A DNA stretch of 64,000 bases from Dietzia sp. NCCP-2495 (GCF_026011735.1 NZ_BRVN01000002.1:1-64000); one strand, 5' to 3'. Positions 27,296 through 37,631 are shown, counted from the stretch's first letter. Translations and numbers: made by a program. Notes: generated from the sequence alone by a model not told the origin.

Positions 27296-28183
27296 GTGAA
27301 TGACGGAAGCCTTCCCGAGCACGTCCGCGGTGCATTCGGCGCGACGGATGACCGGGCCGTGCCCGTGGTGGCGGGGTCGGGCACCGGGTGGCTCGTCACC
27401 ACCCCGGGCGGTGCCGTGGTGCTGCGGCCGGTCGCCGACACCGCGCTGGCCACCTGGTCGGCCAAGATCCGCGAGCAGCTGAACGTCACCGGGTTGCGGG
27501 TGGCGTCCGCCGTGCGCTCGCGGGACGGCCGGCACGTCGTGAGCGGATGGCGCGCCGATCGCGCGGTGCCCGGTCGACCCGAGGCCCGTGCCGACGAGAC
27601 CATCGCGTGGTCCGCCCGCATCAACGCCGCGTTGGCCGACGTCGAGCGCCCCCGGGTGGTGCGTCGTCCGTCGACCCGTCCGTGGGTCGAGACGGACCTG
27701 TTCGGGTTCGCCGAGGCCGCCGCGTGGGACGGTGACCCCGAGCGTGATCTGGCCCCCGGCATGGAGGATCGTGGCACGCCGTTCGCCACCCATCGTGCGG
27801 CCGCGCTGCTCGGGGCCACGGGCCTGATCCGGCATCGCCGACCCGTCGAGACCACCGCCTCCGGCCTCGTCCACGGCGACCTCGCCCGCGGCCTGCTGTT
27901 CGACGCGTCCGCCGAACCCGCACTCACCGACATCGTGCCGTACCTGCGGCCGGCGTCCTGGTCCGCGGCTCTCGTCGCCGTGGACCACCTGTCCTGGGGA
28001 ACCGTCGACGTGGGCGTGCTCGGGCGCTGGACCCATCTCGAGGAGTGGCCGCAGATGGTGCTGCGGGCCGCGGTGTTCCGCCTCGCGGTCCACGCCCTGC
28101 ACCCGGGCTCGCGCCCGGCCGCCATGGACGGACTGCAGGCGATGGCCCGTCAGGTCGGCGAGTTCGTGGGCGGCAACGCCTGA
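27296..28183 (+). CDS. Rv3205c-family conserved protein (TIGR02569-like, kinase-fold relative)
   Basis: 295 aa from GTG 27296. Conserved blocks: LPEHVRGAFGA at the N-terminus, VLRPVADTALATWSA, GLVHGDLARGLLFD (resembles the HGD catalytic loop of aminoglycoside-phosphotransferase-like proteins) and DIVPYLRPASWSAALVAVD. Function unknown; the HGD loop suggests a phosphotransferase-like fold. ATG 27278 is 6 codons upstream, but TACGGT lies 7 nt before GTG 27296 and the family begins at PEHV, so I favour the leaderless GTG. The stop overlaps the MFS gene start (TGATG). Confidence 0.82.
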   Translation: MNDGSLPEHVRGAFGATDDRAVPVVAGSGTGWLVTTPGGAVVLRPVADTALATWSAKIREQLNVTGLRVASAVRSRDGRHVVSGWRADRAVPGRPEARADETIAWSARINAALADVERPRVVRRPSTRPWVETDLFGFAEAAAWDGDPERDLAPGMEDRGTPFATHRAAALLGATGLIRHRRPVETTASGLVHGDLARGLLFDASAEPALTDIVPYLRPASWSAALVAVDHLSWGTVDVGVLGRWTHLEEWPQMVLRAAVFRLAVHALHPGSRPAAMDGLQAMARQVGEFVGGNA

Positions 28184-29541
28184 TGTCCTCCCGTCCCGGT
28201 AACGCGGCGCAGCGATCCGGCCGGGTCGCCGTTCCCGTCATGGCCCTCGTCGGGGTCATCCTCGTCTCCCTCAACCTGCGAACCGCGGTCACGTCGATCA
28301 GTCCGCTACTCAGCGTGATCGATGCCGAGATCGGTCTCGGTGCCGCTGGCATGGGCCTACTCGGCATGGTGCCCACCGCGATGTTCGCCGTGTGGGGTGT
28401 CCTCACCCCGATCGTCCTCCGACGCGTGGGGCTGGAAGCGCTGACCATCGTCGCGATGGCCGCGGCCGCGATCGGACAGTTGGTCCGCGCCGTCGCCCAC
28501 GACCCGTGGGTGATGGGCGCCGGCTCGATCATCGCGCTGGCCGGAATGGGCGTCGGCAACGTGGTGGCCCCGCCGCTGGTCAAGAAGTATTTCCCGCGCC
28601 ATGTCGCGACGGTGAGCATGGCCTACATCACCGGCCTCCAGCTGGGTACCGTCGTGCCGGCGCTCGTGGCGGTGCCCGTCGAGGAGGCCGCCGGCTGGCG
28701 GGTGTCCATCGGCTGGTGGGCGGTGCTGGCCGTGGTCGCCGCAGTCCCGTGGGTGATCGAGGTTGTGCGGCCCGGCACACCCACAGGGTCACCTCCGGGC
28801 GCGACCGGCGCGACCGGCGACGAGACCTCCGCCACACCCGCCGCCACACCCGCCGCCACACCCGCCGCCACACCCGCCGCCACACCCGCCGCCACGCCCG
28901 GCGGCGCAACCGGTGGCGCACCCGGCGTACCCGGCGGCGCGGTGGCCACCGCGCCGCAGCGCATCCGACCGTGGCGATCGCCGGTCGGGATCGCCCTGGC
29001 GCTGTTCTTCGGGACCAACTCCCTGGGGACGTACGCCTTCTTCACGTGGCTGCCCGCGGTGGCGGAGTCCATCGGCATGACGCGGGCCGAGGGAGGCCTG
29101 GCGCTCGCCGTGTACTCGGCCATCGGTCTGATCGCCGCCCTGGTCGTGCCGTTTGTGGCCGGCCGCGTCGATGATCCGTACATCGTCGTCGTCGTCTCCG
29201 TCGCGAGCTACCTGGCCGGCTTCGCCGGGCTGCTCTGGGCACCCGACCTCGCGCCCTGGGTGTGGATCTGCCTGCTCGGCGTGGGACCCAGCACCTTCCC
29301 GCTGTGCCTGACCCTCATCAATCTCCGCACCCGCACCGAGGCCGGCTCCGCGGCACTGTCCGGGTTCTCGCAGGGCGTCGGCTACACCGCGGCGTGCCTG
29401 GGGCCGATCGTGTTCGGCATGCTGCTCGACGGACCCGGCCTCGGCGCCGGTCTCGGATTCCTCACCGCCGTGTTGGCCGTGATGACCGTCGTCGCCCGCA
29501 CCGCGTGCCGGCCGGTCATGCTCGAGGACACGCTGCGCTGA
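28183..29541 (+). CDS. MFS transporter, CynX/NimT-like
   Basis: 452 aa with 12 membrane segments in two halves. N-terminal LNLRTAVTSISPLLSVI is typical of the CynX/YycB/NimT family (small-anion or nitroimidazole-type export in relatives; substrate here unknown). The central cytoplasmic loop carries a 12-bp tandem repeat encoding ATPAATPAATPA, then Gly/Ala-rich sequence. ATG 28183 overlaps the stop of the Rv3205c-like gene. It is the last gene of the run starting at DUF3152; adnA follows after 135 nt with its own promoter region. Confidence 0.88.
   Translation: MSSRPGNAAQRSGRVAVPVMALVGVILVSLNLRTAVTSISPLLSVIDAEIGLGAAGMGLLGMVPTAMFAVWGVLTPIVLRRVGLEALTIVAMAAAAIGQLVRAVAHDPWVMGAGSIIALAGMGVGNVVAPPLVKKYFPRHVATVSMAYITGLQLGTVVPALVAVPVEEAAGWRVSIGWWAVLAVVAAVPWVIEVVRPGTPTGSPPGATGATGDETSATPAATPAATPAATPAATPAATPGGATGGAPGVPGGAVATAPQRIRPWRSPVGIALALFFGTNSLGTYAFFTWLPAVAESIGMTRAEGGLALAVYSAIGLIAALVVPFVAGRVDDPYIVVVVSVASYLAGFAGLLWAPDLAPWVWICLLGVGPSTFPLCLTLINLRTRTEAGSAALSGFSQGVGYTAACLGPIVFGMLLDGPGLGAGLGFLTAVLAVMTVVARTACRPVMLEDTLR
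28831..28902 (+). repeat. 12-bp tandem array in the MFS gene
   Basis: Five exact copies of gccacacccgcc (28831-28890) and a sixth with two changes (28891-28902), coding ATPA units in the central loop between membrane halves. In-frame copy change would only alter loop length. Confidence 0.92.
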
Positions 29542-29611
29542 CCGGTTGCGCTACCGTGGCGCGCTGACCGGCTACGCTGACCCTCCGCGCTATCGCGGCG
29601 CGCCGACCGGA
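29537..29611 (+). repeat. Imperfect direct repeats upstream of adnA
   Basis: gcgctgaccgg occurs at about 29537 and 29562 and a variant gcgccgaccgg near 29598, interleaved with TACCGT and TACGCT boxes that could act as -10 elements. Confidence 0.45.
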
Positions 29612-29676
29612 TGCGCGCACCGGCGTCGCACCCGCCTGGAGGCGCCGATGTCGGACCCGTGTGGTCTCATCGACCC

Positions 29677-32600
29677 GTGACCGAACCCGCCGGAGAGAAC
29701 CACACCGGAGACCCCCGTTCCGCCGACCTGTTCAGCTCGGCGGAGTTCGCGGGGCATCCCGCCCAGCGGGTGCCGACCGACCAGCGGATGCCGACCGACC
29801 TCGCCGGGCTGCTCGGCCGCGACTGGTTAGCGCCACGCGGCCGGCCACGACGCTGGGTCGTGCGCGGGGGGCCCGGAAGCGGCAAGACCTCGCTGATCGC
29901 CCGGGTCATTCGCGAGGCGGTCAGCGGTGGAGCCGGCCTCGACGGGGTCCTCGTCCTCACGGGATCCGCCCGCGCGGCCGCCGAGCTTCTCGAGGAGGCC
30001 ACGCTGGCCCTTCCCACCGGCCACGTGGTGGGCACGGACGCCCCGGTGCGGACGGTGCACTCGTTGGCCCACGCGGTCGTCCGGCTGGCCGCCGCACGGG
30101 TCGACGCGCCGACACCGCGCCTGCGCACGGGAGCGGAACACGACGCGGTGATCCGGGACACGCTCCTCGGCGAGTTGGAGGACGGCGCGCCGCTCTGGCC
30201 CGAGCAGATCCGGCCCGCACTGTCGACCGTCGGATTCGCACGCGAGCTCCGTGACCTGCTGCTGCGCTCGCTCGAGCGGGGGATCGGCCCGCGTGAACTC
30301 GCCCGACTCGGGCGCAGTGCCGGCCGTCCCACTTGGGTCGCCGCGGCCGGGTTCTTCCAGCGACACGAGGAACAGATGGCGTTGCGCTCCAGCGTGCGCG
30401 GTGGCGAGTCGGACATGCCCGATGCGCTCAACGCGGCCGAACTGGTCAGCACCGCGCTGGACGCGCTCACCGCGGATCCGGACCTGAAGGATCTGTTCCG
30501 GGACCGCCGCCTGGTCGCGGTCGACGACGCGCACCACCTCGATCCGCTGGCGGCCGAGTTCGTCGCGACGATCGGTGGCGGGGCAGACGTACTGCTCGTG
30601 GCCGAGGACCCGGATCAGTCGGTGTTCCGGTTCCGCGGGGCGGACGGTGGGCTGGCGCGCGCCGTGATCGAGCAGGGCGGCCACGCGGTCGACCTGATGC
30701 AGGGCGGGCGGATGCGTCCCGCCGTGGCTGCGGTGGCCTCGCGCATCGCGTCCAGGTTGCCGGGCGCACCCCGGCACCGGCCACGGGAGATCCCCGTCCC
30801 CGACCAGGCGGCGGAAGACGGTGGGGCAGACCGCGGCTCGGTGGAGATCGCGGTGGCCGCCTCCGCCGGTGCGGAGGCGGCCGTCGTCGCGGACTTCCTC
30901 CGGCGCCGACACGTCCTGGACGGGGTGGACTACGCGGACATGGCGATTATCACCCGGTCACTGTCGAAGGTCGCCGACGCTCTCCACGTCGCGCTGGACG
31001 CCGCGGGCGTCCCGGTCGTGGACGCCGGTGCGGAACTCCCGCCCGCCCACGACCCGGTGGTCGCGGCACTAATCCTTCTCCTCCGCTCGGTCGTGGAGGG
31101 AGAGGAGGAAACGGACGAGGACCGCATCCTGACGTTGCTCGCCGGACCGATCGGCCGGGCCGACGCGGTGGCGATGCGGCGATTGAGGCGGGGTATCCGA
31201 CGCTCCGGCATCGGCGGCGTCGACTCCAGTGCCACGACACTCCGACGGCTCGTCCTGGCGGACGAGGACCAGACCCCGTCCGGACTGACCGTGGTGGAAC
31301 TCGCTCCCGTCACCCGCATCCGGTACGCCCGGGCCGCTGTCCGGGACGCGATGCGCGCCGGCGGGAGCGTCGAGGAGGTGCTCTGGGAGGCGTGGTCCTC
31401 GGCACGACTCGAACGCAGGCTGGTCCGGCAGGCGCTGGCCGCTGACACCTGGTCGCGCTCGGCCGACCGGTCACTTGATGCCGTGGTGTCGCTGTTCGAC
31501 CACGCGGCGGACTTCGTCGACCGCACCCCCGGCGGATCCGTCGCCCTCTTCTGCGAGATCGTCACCGGTGCCGATCTGCCCGCCCCGCGACGGGCCGCCA
31601 CCCGTGGACGGGCCGGAGCCGTGAGCATCTTGTCCGCGCACGCCGCGGTGGGCCGCCAGTGGCGCTCGGTCGCGGTGTGCGGCGTCCAGGACGGCGTCTG
31701 GCCCACCCCGCGTCGGCGATCCGGGCTCCTCGCCGTAGACGAACTGGTCGACCTGACGGAGATCGTCGGCGACGGTCCGCTCCCGTCGGAGGCGGAGCGC
31801 ACGGTCTCCTCGTCCGTCGCGCGGTCGGCCGAGGAACGACGCCTGTTCTACGTCGCGTGTTCACGTGCGAGCGACCACCTGCTGGTCACGGCCGTGGAGT
31901 CACCCGACGAGGGTGACGTCGCCCCGTCGCGCTTCCTGGACGAGATCGCGGACCTGGCGACGGTGGCCAACCGGTCCGGTCCCTTCGGCCCGCTACCGGG
32001 CCCCGTCCGTCACGCCCCGACCGTCTTCTCGCTGCCGCACCTGGCCGTCGACCTGCGGGCGGCGCTGCTCGATCCGGACACCGACCCCGCCGATGCCACG
32101 CACGCCGCCGGGCTGCTCGCCGGCTTGAGGGACGCCGGCGTCGCCGAGGCCGATCCACGGAACTGGTACGGGGCCGCCGAGACCTCCACCACCACGCCAG
32201 CACTGCCGGTGGTCGACGGGGCACCCCTCGCGGAGCTCTCCCCGTCCGGGTTCGGTGAACTGGAGGAATGTCCGCTGCGCTGGTTCTTCCAGAAGGTCGC
32301 GGGAGACTCGGCCGACCAGGGTTCTGCTGCCGCCCTCGTGCGGGGATCGGCGGTCCACGCGCTGACACAGGCTGTCGAGGGCGGGGTGTCCGAGGACGAC
32401 ATCAGGGCCTCGGTCACGCGACGCGCCGAGGCACTCACGCTCGCCCGAGGGTGGTTCGCCGAGCGGGGCGCCGAGTCGATGGCCGAGATGGCGGAGACCT
32501 TCCGGCGATGGCGTTCGGAGACCCGAGATGTGTACACGACCGCAGGCGTCGAGGAGCCGTTCGAGTTCGACGTGCCCGGCGACGTCCGGGTCCGCGGACG

Positions 32601-32997
32601 GATCGACCGCCTCGAGGCCACCGACGCCGGTCAGGTCGTCCCGGTTGACATCAAGACCGGCCGCTCAGCGGTGAGCCAGGCCGATGCCGCCGTCCACCCC
32701 CAGCTCGCGCTGTACCAACTCGCGGTCCGGCTCGGGGCTGTTGAGTCCGCCGTGGACCGGGAACCCGGCGGGGGACTGCTGCTGTACCTCGCCGGCCGGG
32801 AGGGGAAGCTGCCGACCACACGCGACCAGGACCCGCTCGGACCGGAGACCGCCGAGGCGCTGACCGAGCGAGTCCTCGAGGCCGGTCGGTCCACCCTCGG
32901 GCCCGAGTACACCGCGCGCGTGGGCACGTGGTGCGACCACTGTTCCGTGAGATCGAGCTGCCCGGCGCAGCCCCAGGGAGAGCAGGTCATCGGATGA
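29677..32997 (+). CDS. adnA: Helicase-nuclease subunit AdnA
   Basis: 1106 aa from GTG 29677 (frame open to 29611). N-terminal UvrD-like motor: Walker A GGPGSGKTS with K70 and a degenerate Walker B VAVDDAHHLDPL. C-terminal RecB-like PD-(D/E)XK nuclease with VDIKTG (D991, K993) and four Cys (865, 1086, 1089, 1095) in the C...CxxCx5C pattern of iron-sulfur nucleases. In mycobacteria AdnA pairs with AdnB to resect double-strand breaks, AdnA being the less active motor. The stop overlaps the adnB ATG. Rv3202c homologue by family and order. Confidence 0.9.
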   Translation: MTEPAGENHTGDPRSADLFSSAEFAGHPAQRVPTDQRMPTDLAGLLGRDWLAPRGRPRRWVVRGGPGSGKTSLIARVIREAVSGGAGLDGVLVLTGSARAAAELLEEATLALPTGHVVGTDAPVRTVHSLAHAVVRLAAARVDAPTPRLRTGAEHDAVIRDTLLGELEDGAPLWPEQIRPALSTVGFARELRDLLLRSLERGIGPRELARLGRSAGRPTWVAAAGFFQRHEEQMALRSSVRGGESDMPDALNAAELVSTALDALTADPDLKDLFRDRRLVAVDDAHHLDPLAAEFVATIGGGADVLLVAEDPDQSVFRFRGADGGLARAVIEQGGHAVDLMQGGRMRPAVAAVASRIASRLPGAPRHRPREIPVPDQAAEDGGADRGSVEIAVAASAGAEAAVVADFLRRRHVLDGVDYADMAIITRSLSKVADALHVALDAAGVPVVDAGAELPPAHDPVVAALILLLRSVVEGEEETDEDRILTLLAGPIGRADAVAMRRLRRGIRRSGIGGVDSSATTLRRLVLADEDQTPSGLTVVELAPVTRIRYARAAVRDAMRAGGSVEEVLWEAWSSARLERRLVRQALAADTWSRSADRSLDAVVSLFDHAADFVDRTPGGSVALFCEIVTGADLPAPRRAATRGRAGAVSILSAHAAVGRQWRSVAVCGVQDGVWPTPRRRSGLLAVDELVDLTEIVGDGPLPSEAERTVSSSVARSAEERRLFYVACSRASDHLLVTAVESPDEGDVAPSRFLDEIADLATVANRSGPFGPLPGPVRHAPTVFSLPHLAVDLRAALLDPDTDPADATHAAGLLAGLRDAGVAEADPRNWYGAAETSTTTPALPVVDGAPLAELSPSGFGELEECPLRWFFQKVAGDSADQGSAAALVRGSAVHALTQAVEGGVSEDDIRASVTRRAEALTLARGWFAERGAESMAEMAETFRRWRSETRDVYTTAGVEEPFEFDVPGDVRVRGRIDRLEATDAGQVVPVDIKTGRSAVSQADAAVHPQLALYQLAVRLGAVESAVDREPGGGLLLYLAGREGKLPTTRDQDPLGPETAEALTERVLEAGRSTLGPEYTARVGTWCDHCSVRSSCPAQPQGEQVIG

Positions 32998-35900
32998 GTG
33001 CACTCATCACCCCGGACGAGATCTCCGACGCACTGGGGATCCACCGACCGACCCCCGAACAGGCCGCGGTCATCGCCGGTCCCACCGAGCCGACGCTGGT
33101 GCTCGCCGGCGCCGGGGCCGGCAAGACCGAGACCATGGCGGCCCGTGTCGTGTGGCTCGTCGCCAACGGCTATGCCCGACCGGGCGAGATCCTCGGACTG
33201 ACCTTCACCCGCAAAGCGGCTCAACAGTTGGCTAGGCGCATCCGGCGGCGTCTCGACGCCCTGGCCGCGAGCCCCCTGTGTCGCGGGGAGGGCGCGGATC
33301 CGGCGATCGCGGACGCCATCCGCACCGAGGACCCGCAGATCTCCACCTACCACGCCTTCGCGGGCACTCTGCTCTCCTCGTACGGCTTGCTCGTCCCGGT
33401 CGAACCGGATTCCCGGTTGCTCACGCAGACCTCCGCGTTCCAGCTGGCCTACGACGTGGTGTCCCGCTGGGAGAGCCCGCTGACCACGTCCTCGGGTGCG
33501 GCGAAGGTCACCCGAGATGTTCTGGCGCTTGCCGGGCAACTGTCCGACCACCTGGTCACCACCGACGACCTGCGCTCGCACCCGGATCTCGTCACCACAC
33601 TCATCGCCACACTCCCGCCCGGTCCCCGACAGAAGGACGCCCCCACGGCCTGGCTGCTGCGGACCGCCGAGGTACAGGGGCACCGGGACGAACTCGCGGA
33701 CCTCGTCGACGCCGTGGCCGCGCGGATGCGCGCGGAATCGGCACTCGACCACGCCTCGCAGATGGCGCTCGCCGCCACCGTCGCGCGGGACCACCCGCAG
33801 GTCGGGGAAGCCGAGCGGCGGGCGGTCCGCATCGTCCTGCTCGACGAGTACCAGGACACGGGGCACTCCCAGCGGGTGCTGCTGTCCTCTCTCTTCGGCC
33901 GTGGCGCAGGGCCGATCCCGGCGGTGACAGCGGTCGGCGACCCCATGCAGTCGATCTACGGATGGCGGGGGGCCTCGGCCTCGAACCTCGACCGGTTCCG
34001 CGAGGACTTCCCGCTCGAGGGCGGCGCGCAGTCCCACCTCCGCGAGCTCACCACGTCGTGGAGGAACCCGCCCGAGGTCCTCGACCTGGCGAATAAGATC
34101 ACTGCGCCGCTGAGGGACCGACCGGGATCGATCTCGGTGCCGCAACTGCGGGCACGGCCGGGAGCCGACCCCGCGGACCTGGTGGTCTCCGTCCACGACT
34201 CCGTCGAGGAGGAACGGGGCTGGCTGGCCGACCAGATCGCCGTGCGGTACCGCGAGGCGGTCGACGCGGGCCGGACCCCGACCGCGGCAGTGCTCGTGCG
34301 ACGCAACGGCGACTCCGCCGCCATCGCCGAGGCCCTCGAGGCACGGGACATCCCCGTCGAGGTGGTGGGCGTGGGCGGGCTGCTCGACGTCCCCGAGGTC
34401 GCGGACGTGGTGGCGCTGCTCACCGTGGTCGCCCGGCCCGGCGCGGGCCCGGCGCTCGTACGCTTGCTCAGTGGTTCCCGGTTCGCCCTCGGCGCGACGG
34501 ACCTCGCCTCGCTCTCGCGGCGCGCCCGGGCGCTGTCCCTGCGTCGGTCCTCGCCCTCGACCGGCGTGATCACCGGCGTGACCGAACTGGAGGAGGTCCT
34601 CGACACTCTCGTCCGCGGCGAGGAGATCGACACCGCCGGACTGGCCGACGCCCTGGCCGACCCCGGCCCCACTTCCGGGTACAGCGCCGAGGGCTTCGCG
34701 AGGATCGGTGAACTCGCCGACATCGTCGCCGGACTCCGCGGGCGGTCGACCGCGCCGCCCGCCCGGCTCGTGGCCGCGGCCGAGAAGGCACTCGGACTCG
34801 ATGCCGAGGTCCGGTTGCGCCAACGCACAGGGGATGGGGACGCCCGGGAACAGCTCGACGAACTGCAGGAGGTGGCCGCGGGGTTCCGCGCCGAGAGCGG
34901 CACCGGACTCGACGCGTTCCTCGCCTACCTCGATCTGGCCCGGGACGTCGACGGCGGTCTCGCCCGCGGAGAAGTGGTCACCGCACCGGGGCGCGTCCAG
35001 ATCCTCACCGTGCACTCGGCCAAGGGCCTCGAATGGGAGATCGTCGCCGTGCCGCACCTGTCGTCGGGCGTCTTCCCGTCCGACCAGTCGCCCGAGACCT
35101 CGATCCGCACCGCCACGCAGCTGCCCGAGTTCCTCCGTGGCGACAGGGAATCCGAGGACAATCCCGGAGGCGTGCCCGTACCCCGGCTCGAGGAGGTCAC
35201 CGACCGCAAGCTCCTCGAAGAAGCCCTCCGCAGCCACATCAAGCGCGTGGGTCGACGCTCACTCGACGAGGACCGGAGGCTGTACTACGTGGCGGTCACC
35301 CGCTCCGAGCAGACCCTGCTGTTGTCCGGAGCGCACTGGGTGGGGACCGCCACCACCCCCCGTGGACCGTCGGAATTCCTCGACGAGGCACTCGAGGCTT
35401 GCCGGCAGGACGAACCCCTGGGGACGATCGACCACGTCGTCGTCACCCCCTCCACCTCCAACCCCGCCACCTCGGCCCAGATCGAGGCGACCTGGCCCCG
35501 CGCGGTGACACTCGACCGGATGACCTCCGCCCACGCGGTGGGCACCGCGACCCCCGTGGACCCGGAGAACGAGGACGCGCCGGAGTCCGGACCCGCGCGA
35601 CGCTGGCACCTGGTCGCCGCGCCGCTGCTCGCCGACGCCCGCCGCGCCGCCGAACTGCGCGACCAGGTGATCCTCCCGCGGCGACTGACGGCGGGGGAGA
35701 TCGTCGCCATGGCGGCCGACCCCGACGCGTTCGCCGACCGCCTGCGACGCCCCGTGCCGTACCGACCGGACAGATTCGCACGGCGCGGGACCCGGTTCCA
35801 CGCCTGGCTCGAGCACCGCTTCGGCGCCACCCACCTGCTCGACATCGACGACCTCCCCGGCGCCGGAGACCAGGGCGCCGACGACGGACTGTCAGAAGAG

Positions 35901-36314
35901 GACTTCACCGCGCTCCAGGAGTCGTTCGAGAGATCGCGCTGGGCACTCAAGACGCCGCACGAGGTCGAGGTGCCGTTCGAGGTGGGACTCGGAGACCACC
36001 TCCTGCGAGGGCGGATGGACGCGGTGTTCGGCGACAGTGACAGAGACGGCGACGGCTGGATCGTCGTGGACTGGAAGACCGGACGGGTCCCCGCCGACAG
36101 GGACATGCCTGCCGTCGCACTGCAGTTGGCGGTCTACAGGTACGCGTGGGCACGGATCATCTCCGGGCGCCTCGGTCGGGAGATACCCCTCGACAGCGTG
36201 CGAGCGGCGTTTCATTATGTGAGATCGGGACGGACGATCGAACCGGCCGACCTCCCCGACGCCGACGAGTTGCTCGTGATGCTCAGCCGCGGCGCGAGCG
36301 GGGTCGGTTGTTGA
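32994..36314 (+). CDS. adnB: Helicase-nuclease subunit AdnB
   Basis: 1106 aa. UvrD-like SF1 motor at the N-terminus: Walker A AGAGAGKTETM (K44), Walker B IVLLDEYQDTGHSQ, GDPMQSIYGWRGA, VHSAKGLEW and YYVAVTRSEQ. C-terminal nuclease with VVDWKTG (D1026, K1028) and GTRFHAWLEHRFG. Lead motor and one nuclease of the AdnAB resection machine. ATG 32994 overlaps the adnA stop (ATGA), ensuring equal synthesis. All helicase motifs look intact, in contrast to AdnA. Confidence 0.93.
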   Translation: MSALITPDEISDALGIHRPTPEQAAVIAGPTEPTLVLAGAGAGKTETMAARVVWLVANGYARPGEILGLTFTRKAAQQLARRIRRRLDALAASPLCRGEGADPAIADAIRTEDPQISTYHAFAGTLLSSYGLLVPVEPDSRLLTQTSAFQLAYDVVSRWESPLTTSSGAAKVTRDVLALAGQLSDHLVTTDDLRSHPDLVTTLIATLPPGPRQKDAPTAWLLRTAEVQGHRDELADLVDAVAARMRAESALDHASQMALAATVARDHPQVGEAERRAVRIVLLDEYQDTGHSQRVLLSSLFGRGAGPIPAVTAVGDPMQSIYGWRGASASNLDRFREDFPLEGGAQSHLRELTTSWRNPPEVLDLANKITAPLRDRPGSISVPQLRARPGADPADLVVSVHDSVEEERGWLADQIAVRYREAVDAGRTPTAAVLVRRNGDSAAIAEALEARDIPVEVVGVGGLLDVPEVADVVALLTVVARPGAGPALVRLLSGSRFALGATDLASLSRRARALSLRRSSPSTGVITGVTELEEVLDTLVRGEEIDTAGLADALADPGPTSGYSAEGFARIGELADIVAGLRGRSTAPPARLVAAAEKALGLDAEVRLRQRTGDGDAREQLDELQEVAAGFRAESGTGLDAFLAYLDLARDVDGGLARGEVVTAPGRVQILTVHSAKGLEWEIVAVPHLSSGVFPSDQSPETSIRTATQLPEFLRGDRESEDNPGGVPVPRLEEVTDRKLLEEALRSHIKRVGRRSLDEDRRLYYVAVTRSEQTLLLSGAHWVGTATTPRGPSEFLDEALEACRQDEPLGTIDHVVVTPSTSNPATSAQIEATWPRAVTLDRMTSAHAVGTATPVDPENEDAPESGPARRWHLVAAPLLADARRAAELRDQVILPRRLTAGEIVAMAADPDAFADRLRRPVPYRPDRFARRGTRFHAWLEHRFGATHLLDIDDLPGAGDQGADDGLSEEDFTALQESFERSRWALKTPHEVEVPFEVGLGDHLLRGRMDAVFGDSDRDGDGWIVVDWKTGRVPADRDMPAVALQLAVYRYAWARIISGRLGREIPLDSVRAAFHYVRSGRTIEPADLPDADELLVMLSRGASGVGC

Positions 36315-36394
36315 ACGGTGTGACCGAATGCGGAACGATGACGTGGCGATGACGACGGAACCCGCCGGGGCCCGTCACGGAAACGGAGTGGCGC

Positions 36395-37474
36395 ATGGCG
36401 AAGAAGCGGGGGCTCACGTCCCGGTTCCGTGACGACGACCCGTTGGACGAGAGCCCCGACCACATCCTGGTGGGGGTCGTCAGCATCCCCGAGAACGCCG
36501 AGAGCCCGTGGCGGCTCATCGGCAAGCGGATCCTCATGGCGATCGTCACCCTGTTCGTCGCCGCGACGGTCGTCTACCTGGACCGTGACGGATACGAGGG
36601 CGGAGGGGCTCCCGACGGGAAGCTCACCATGATCGACTCGATCTACTACGCCACCGTCTCCCTCTCCACCACCGGATACGGAGACATCACCCCGGTCACG
36701 CAGCAGGCGCGCCTCGTCAACACGATCATCGTCACGCCGCTGCGACTGCTGTTCCTCATCCTGCTCGTCGGTACGACCCTGTCCGTGCTCACCGAGCAGT
36801 CCCGGCAGGCATTCAAGATCCAGCGCTGGAGGAAAATCGTGCGAAATCACACCGTGGTCGTGGGCTACGGCACCAAGGGCCGGTCCGCGATCGCGGCCAT
36901 GCTCGCCGACGACACGTCCGCCGAGGACATCGTCGTCGTCGACACCGATCCCCAGGCTCTCAAAGCCGCCGCCGCCCGTGGCCTCGTCACGGTCCACGGC
37001 TCGGCGACCCGGTCCGACGTCCTCAAACTCGCCGGCGTCACCCGCGCATCGGCCGTCGTGGTGGCCACCAACACCGACGACACCGCGGTCCTGGTCACAC
37101 TCACCGTGCGCGAACTGGCACCCAACGCGAAGATCGTCGCCACAGTCCGCGAGTCCGACAACACCCACCTGCTCAAGCAGTCCGGAGCCGACTCCGTGGT
37201 GGTGTCGGCGGAGACGACCGGCCGGCTCCTCGGGCTGGCGACCATCACGCCGACAGTCGTGGGCATGATGGAGGATCTGCTCACCCCGGACGAGGGCTTC
37301 TCGATCGCCGAGCGACGCATCGAGGAGTCCGAGGTCGGAGGGTCGCCCCGGCATCTCGCCGAACTCGTCCTGGGTGTGGTGCGAAAGGGGCAACTGATCA
37401 AGGTCAACGAGCCCGAGGCCGACGCCCTCGAGGCCGGGGACAGACTGCTCTACATCAAGATGGTCTCCGCCTGA
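36395..37474 (+). CDS. Two-helix potassium channel with RCK domain
   Basis: 359 aa. First helix about 43-62 (GKRILMAIVTLFVAATVVYL), pore helix and selectivity filter TTGYGD (92-97), second helix about 108-130 (RLLFLILLVGTTLSVL). The cytoplasmic RCK/TrkA-N domain starts VVVGYGTKGRSAIAAM (nucleotide-binding GxGxxG-like) and a TrkA-C domain ends the protein. Likely a K+-selective channel gated by ligand or nucleotide. ATG 36395 has a ggag Shine-Dalgarno. Homologue of Rv3200c. 80 nt after adnB, so possibly read-through from it. Confidence 0.9.
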   Translation: MAKKRGLTSRFRDDDPLDESPDHILVGVVSIPENAESPWRLIGKRILMAIVTLFVAATVVYLDRDGYEGGGAPDGKLTMIDSIYYATVSLSTTGYGDITPVTQQARLVNTIIVTPLRLLFLILLVGTTLSVLTEQSRQAFKIQRWRKIVRNHTVVVGYGTKGRSAIAAMLADDTSAEDIVVVDTDPQALKAAAARGLVTVHGSATRSDVLKLAGVTRASAVVVATNTDDTAVLVTLTVRELAPNAKIVATVRESDNTHLLKQSGADSVVVSAETTGRLLGLATITPTVVGMMEDLLTPDEGFSIAERRIEESEVGGSPRHLAELVLGVVRKGQLIKVNEPEADALEAGDRLLYIKMVSA

Positions 37475-37586
37475 TCCGATCCGGACTCCGGTCACTACGG
37501 CGGTCGCGCCTTACGCCACGGCAGTCGGGCACCACACCACGGCGGTTGCGCGCCACACCGGGGTGATCGCGCCCACACCCGCGGAC

Positions 37587-37592
37587 TACGCT
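37587..37592 (+). promoter_or_regulatory. -10 box for nudC (TACGCT)
   Basis: TACGCT about 40 nt before ATG 37632, giving an untranslated leader of about 33 nt that contains an aagga Shine-Dalgarno. Confidence 0.45.
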
Positions 37593-37631
37593 GGCCGAGG
37601 TACCCCTCAATTGCGACAAGGACTCTCCTCG

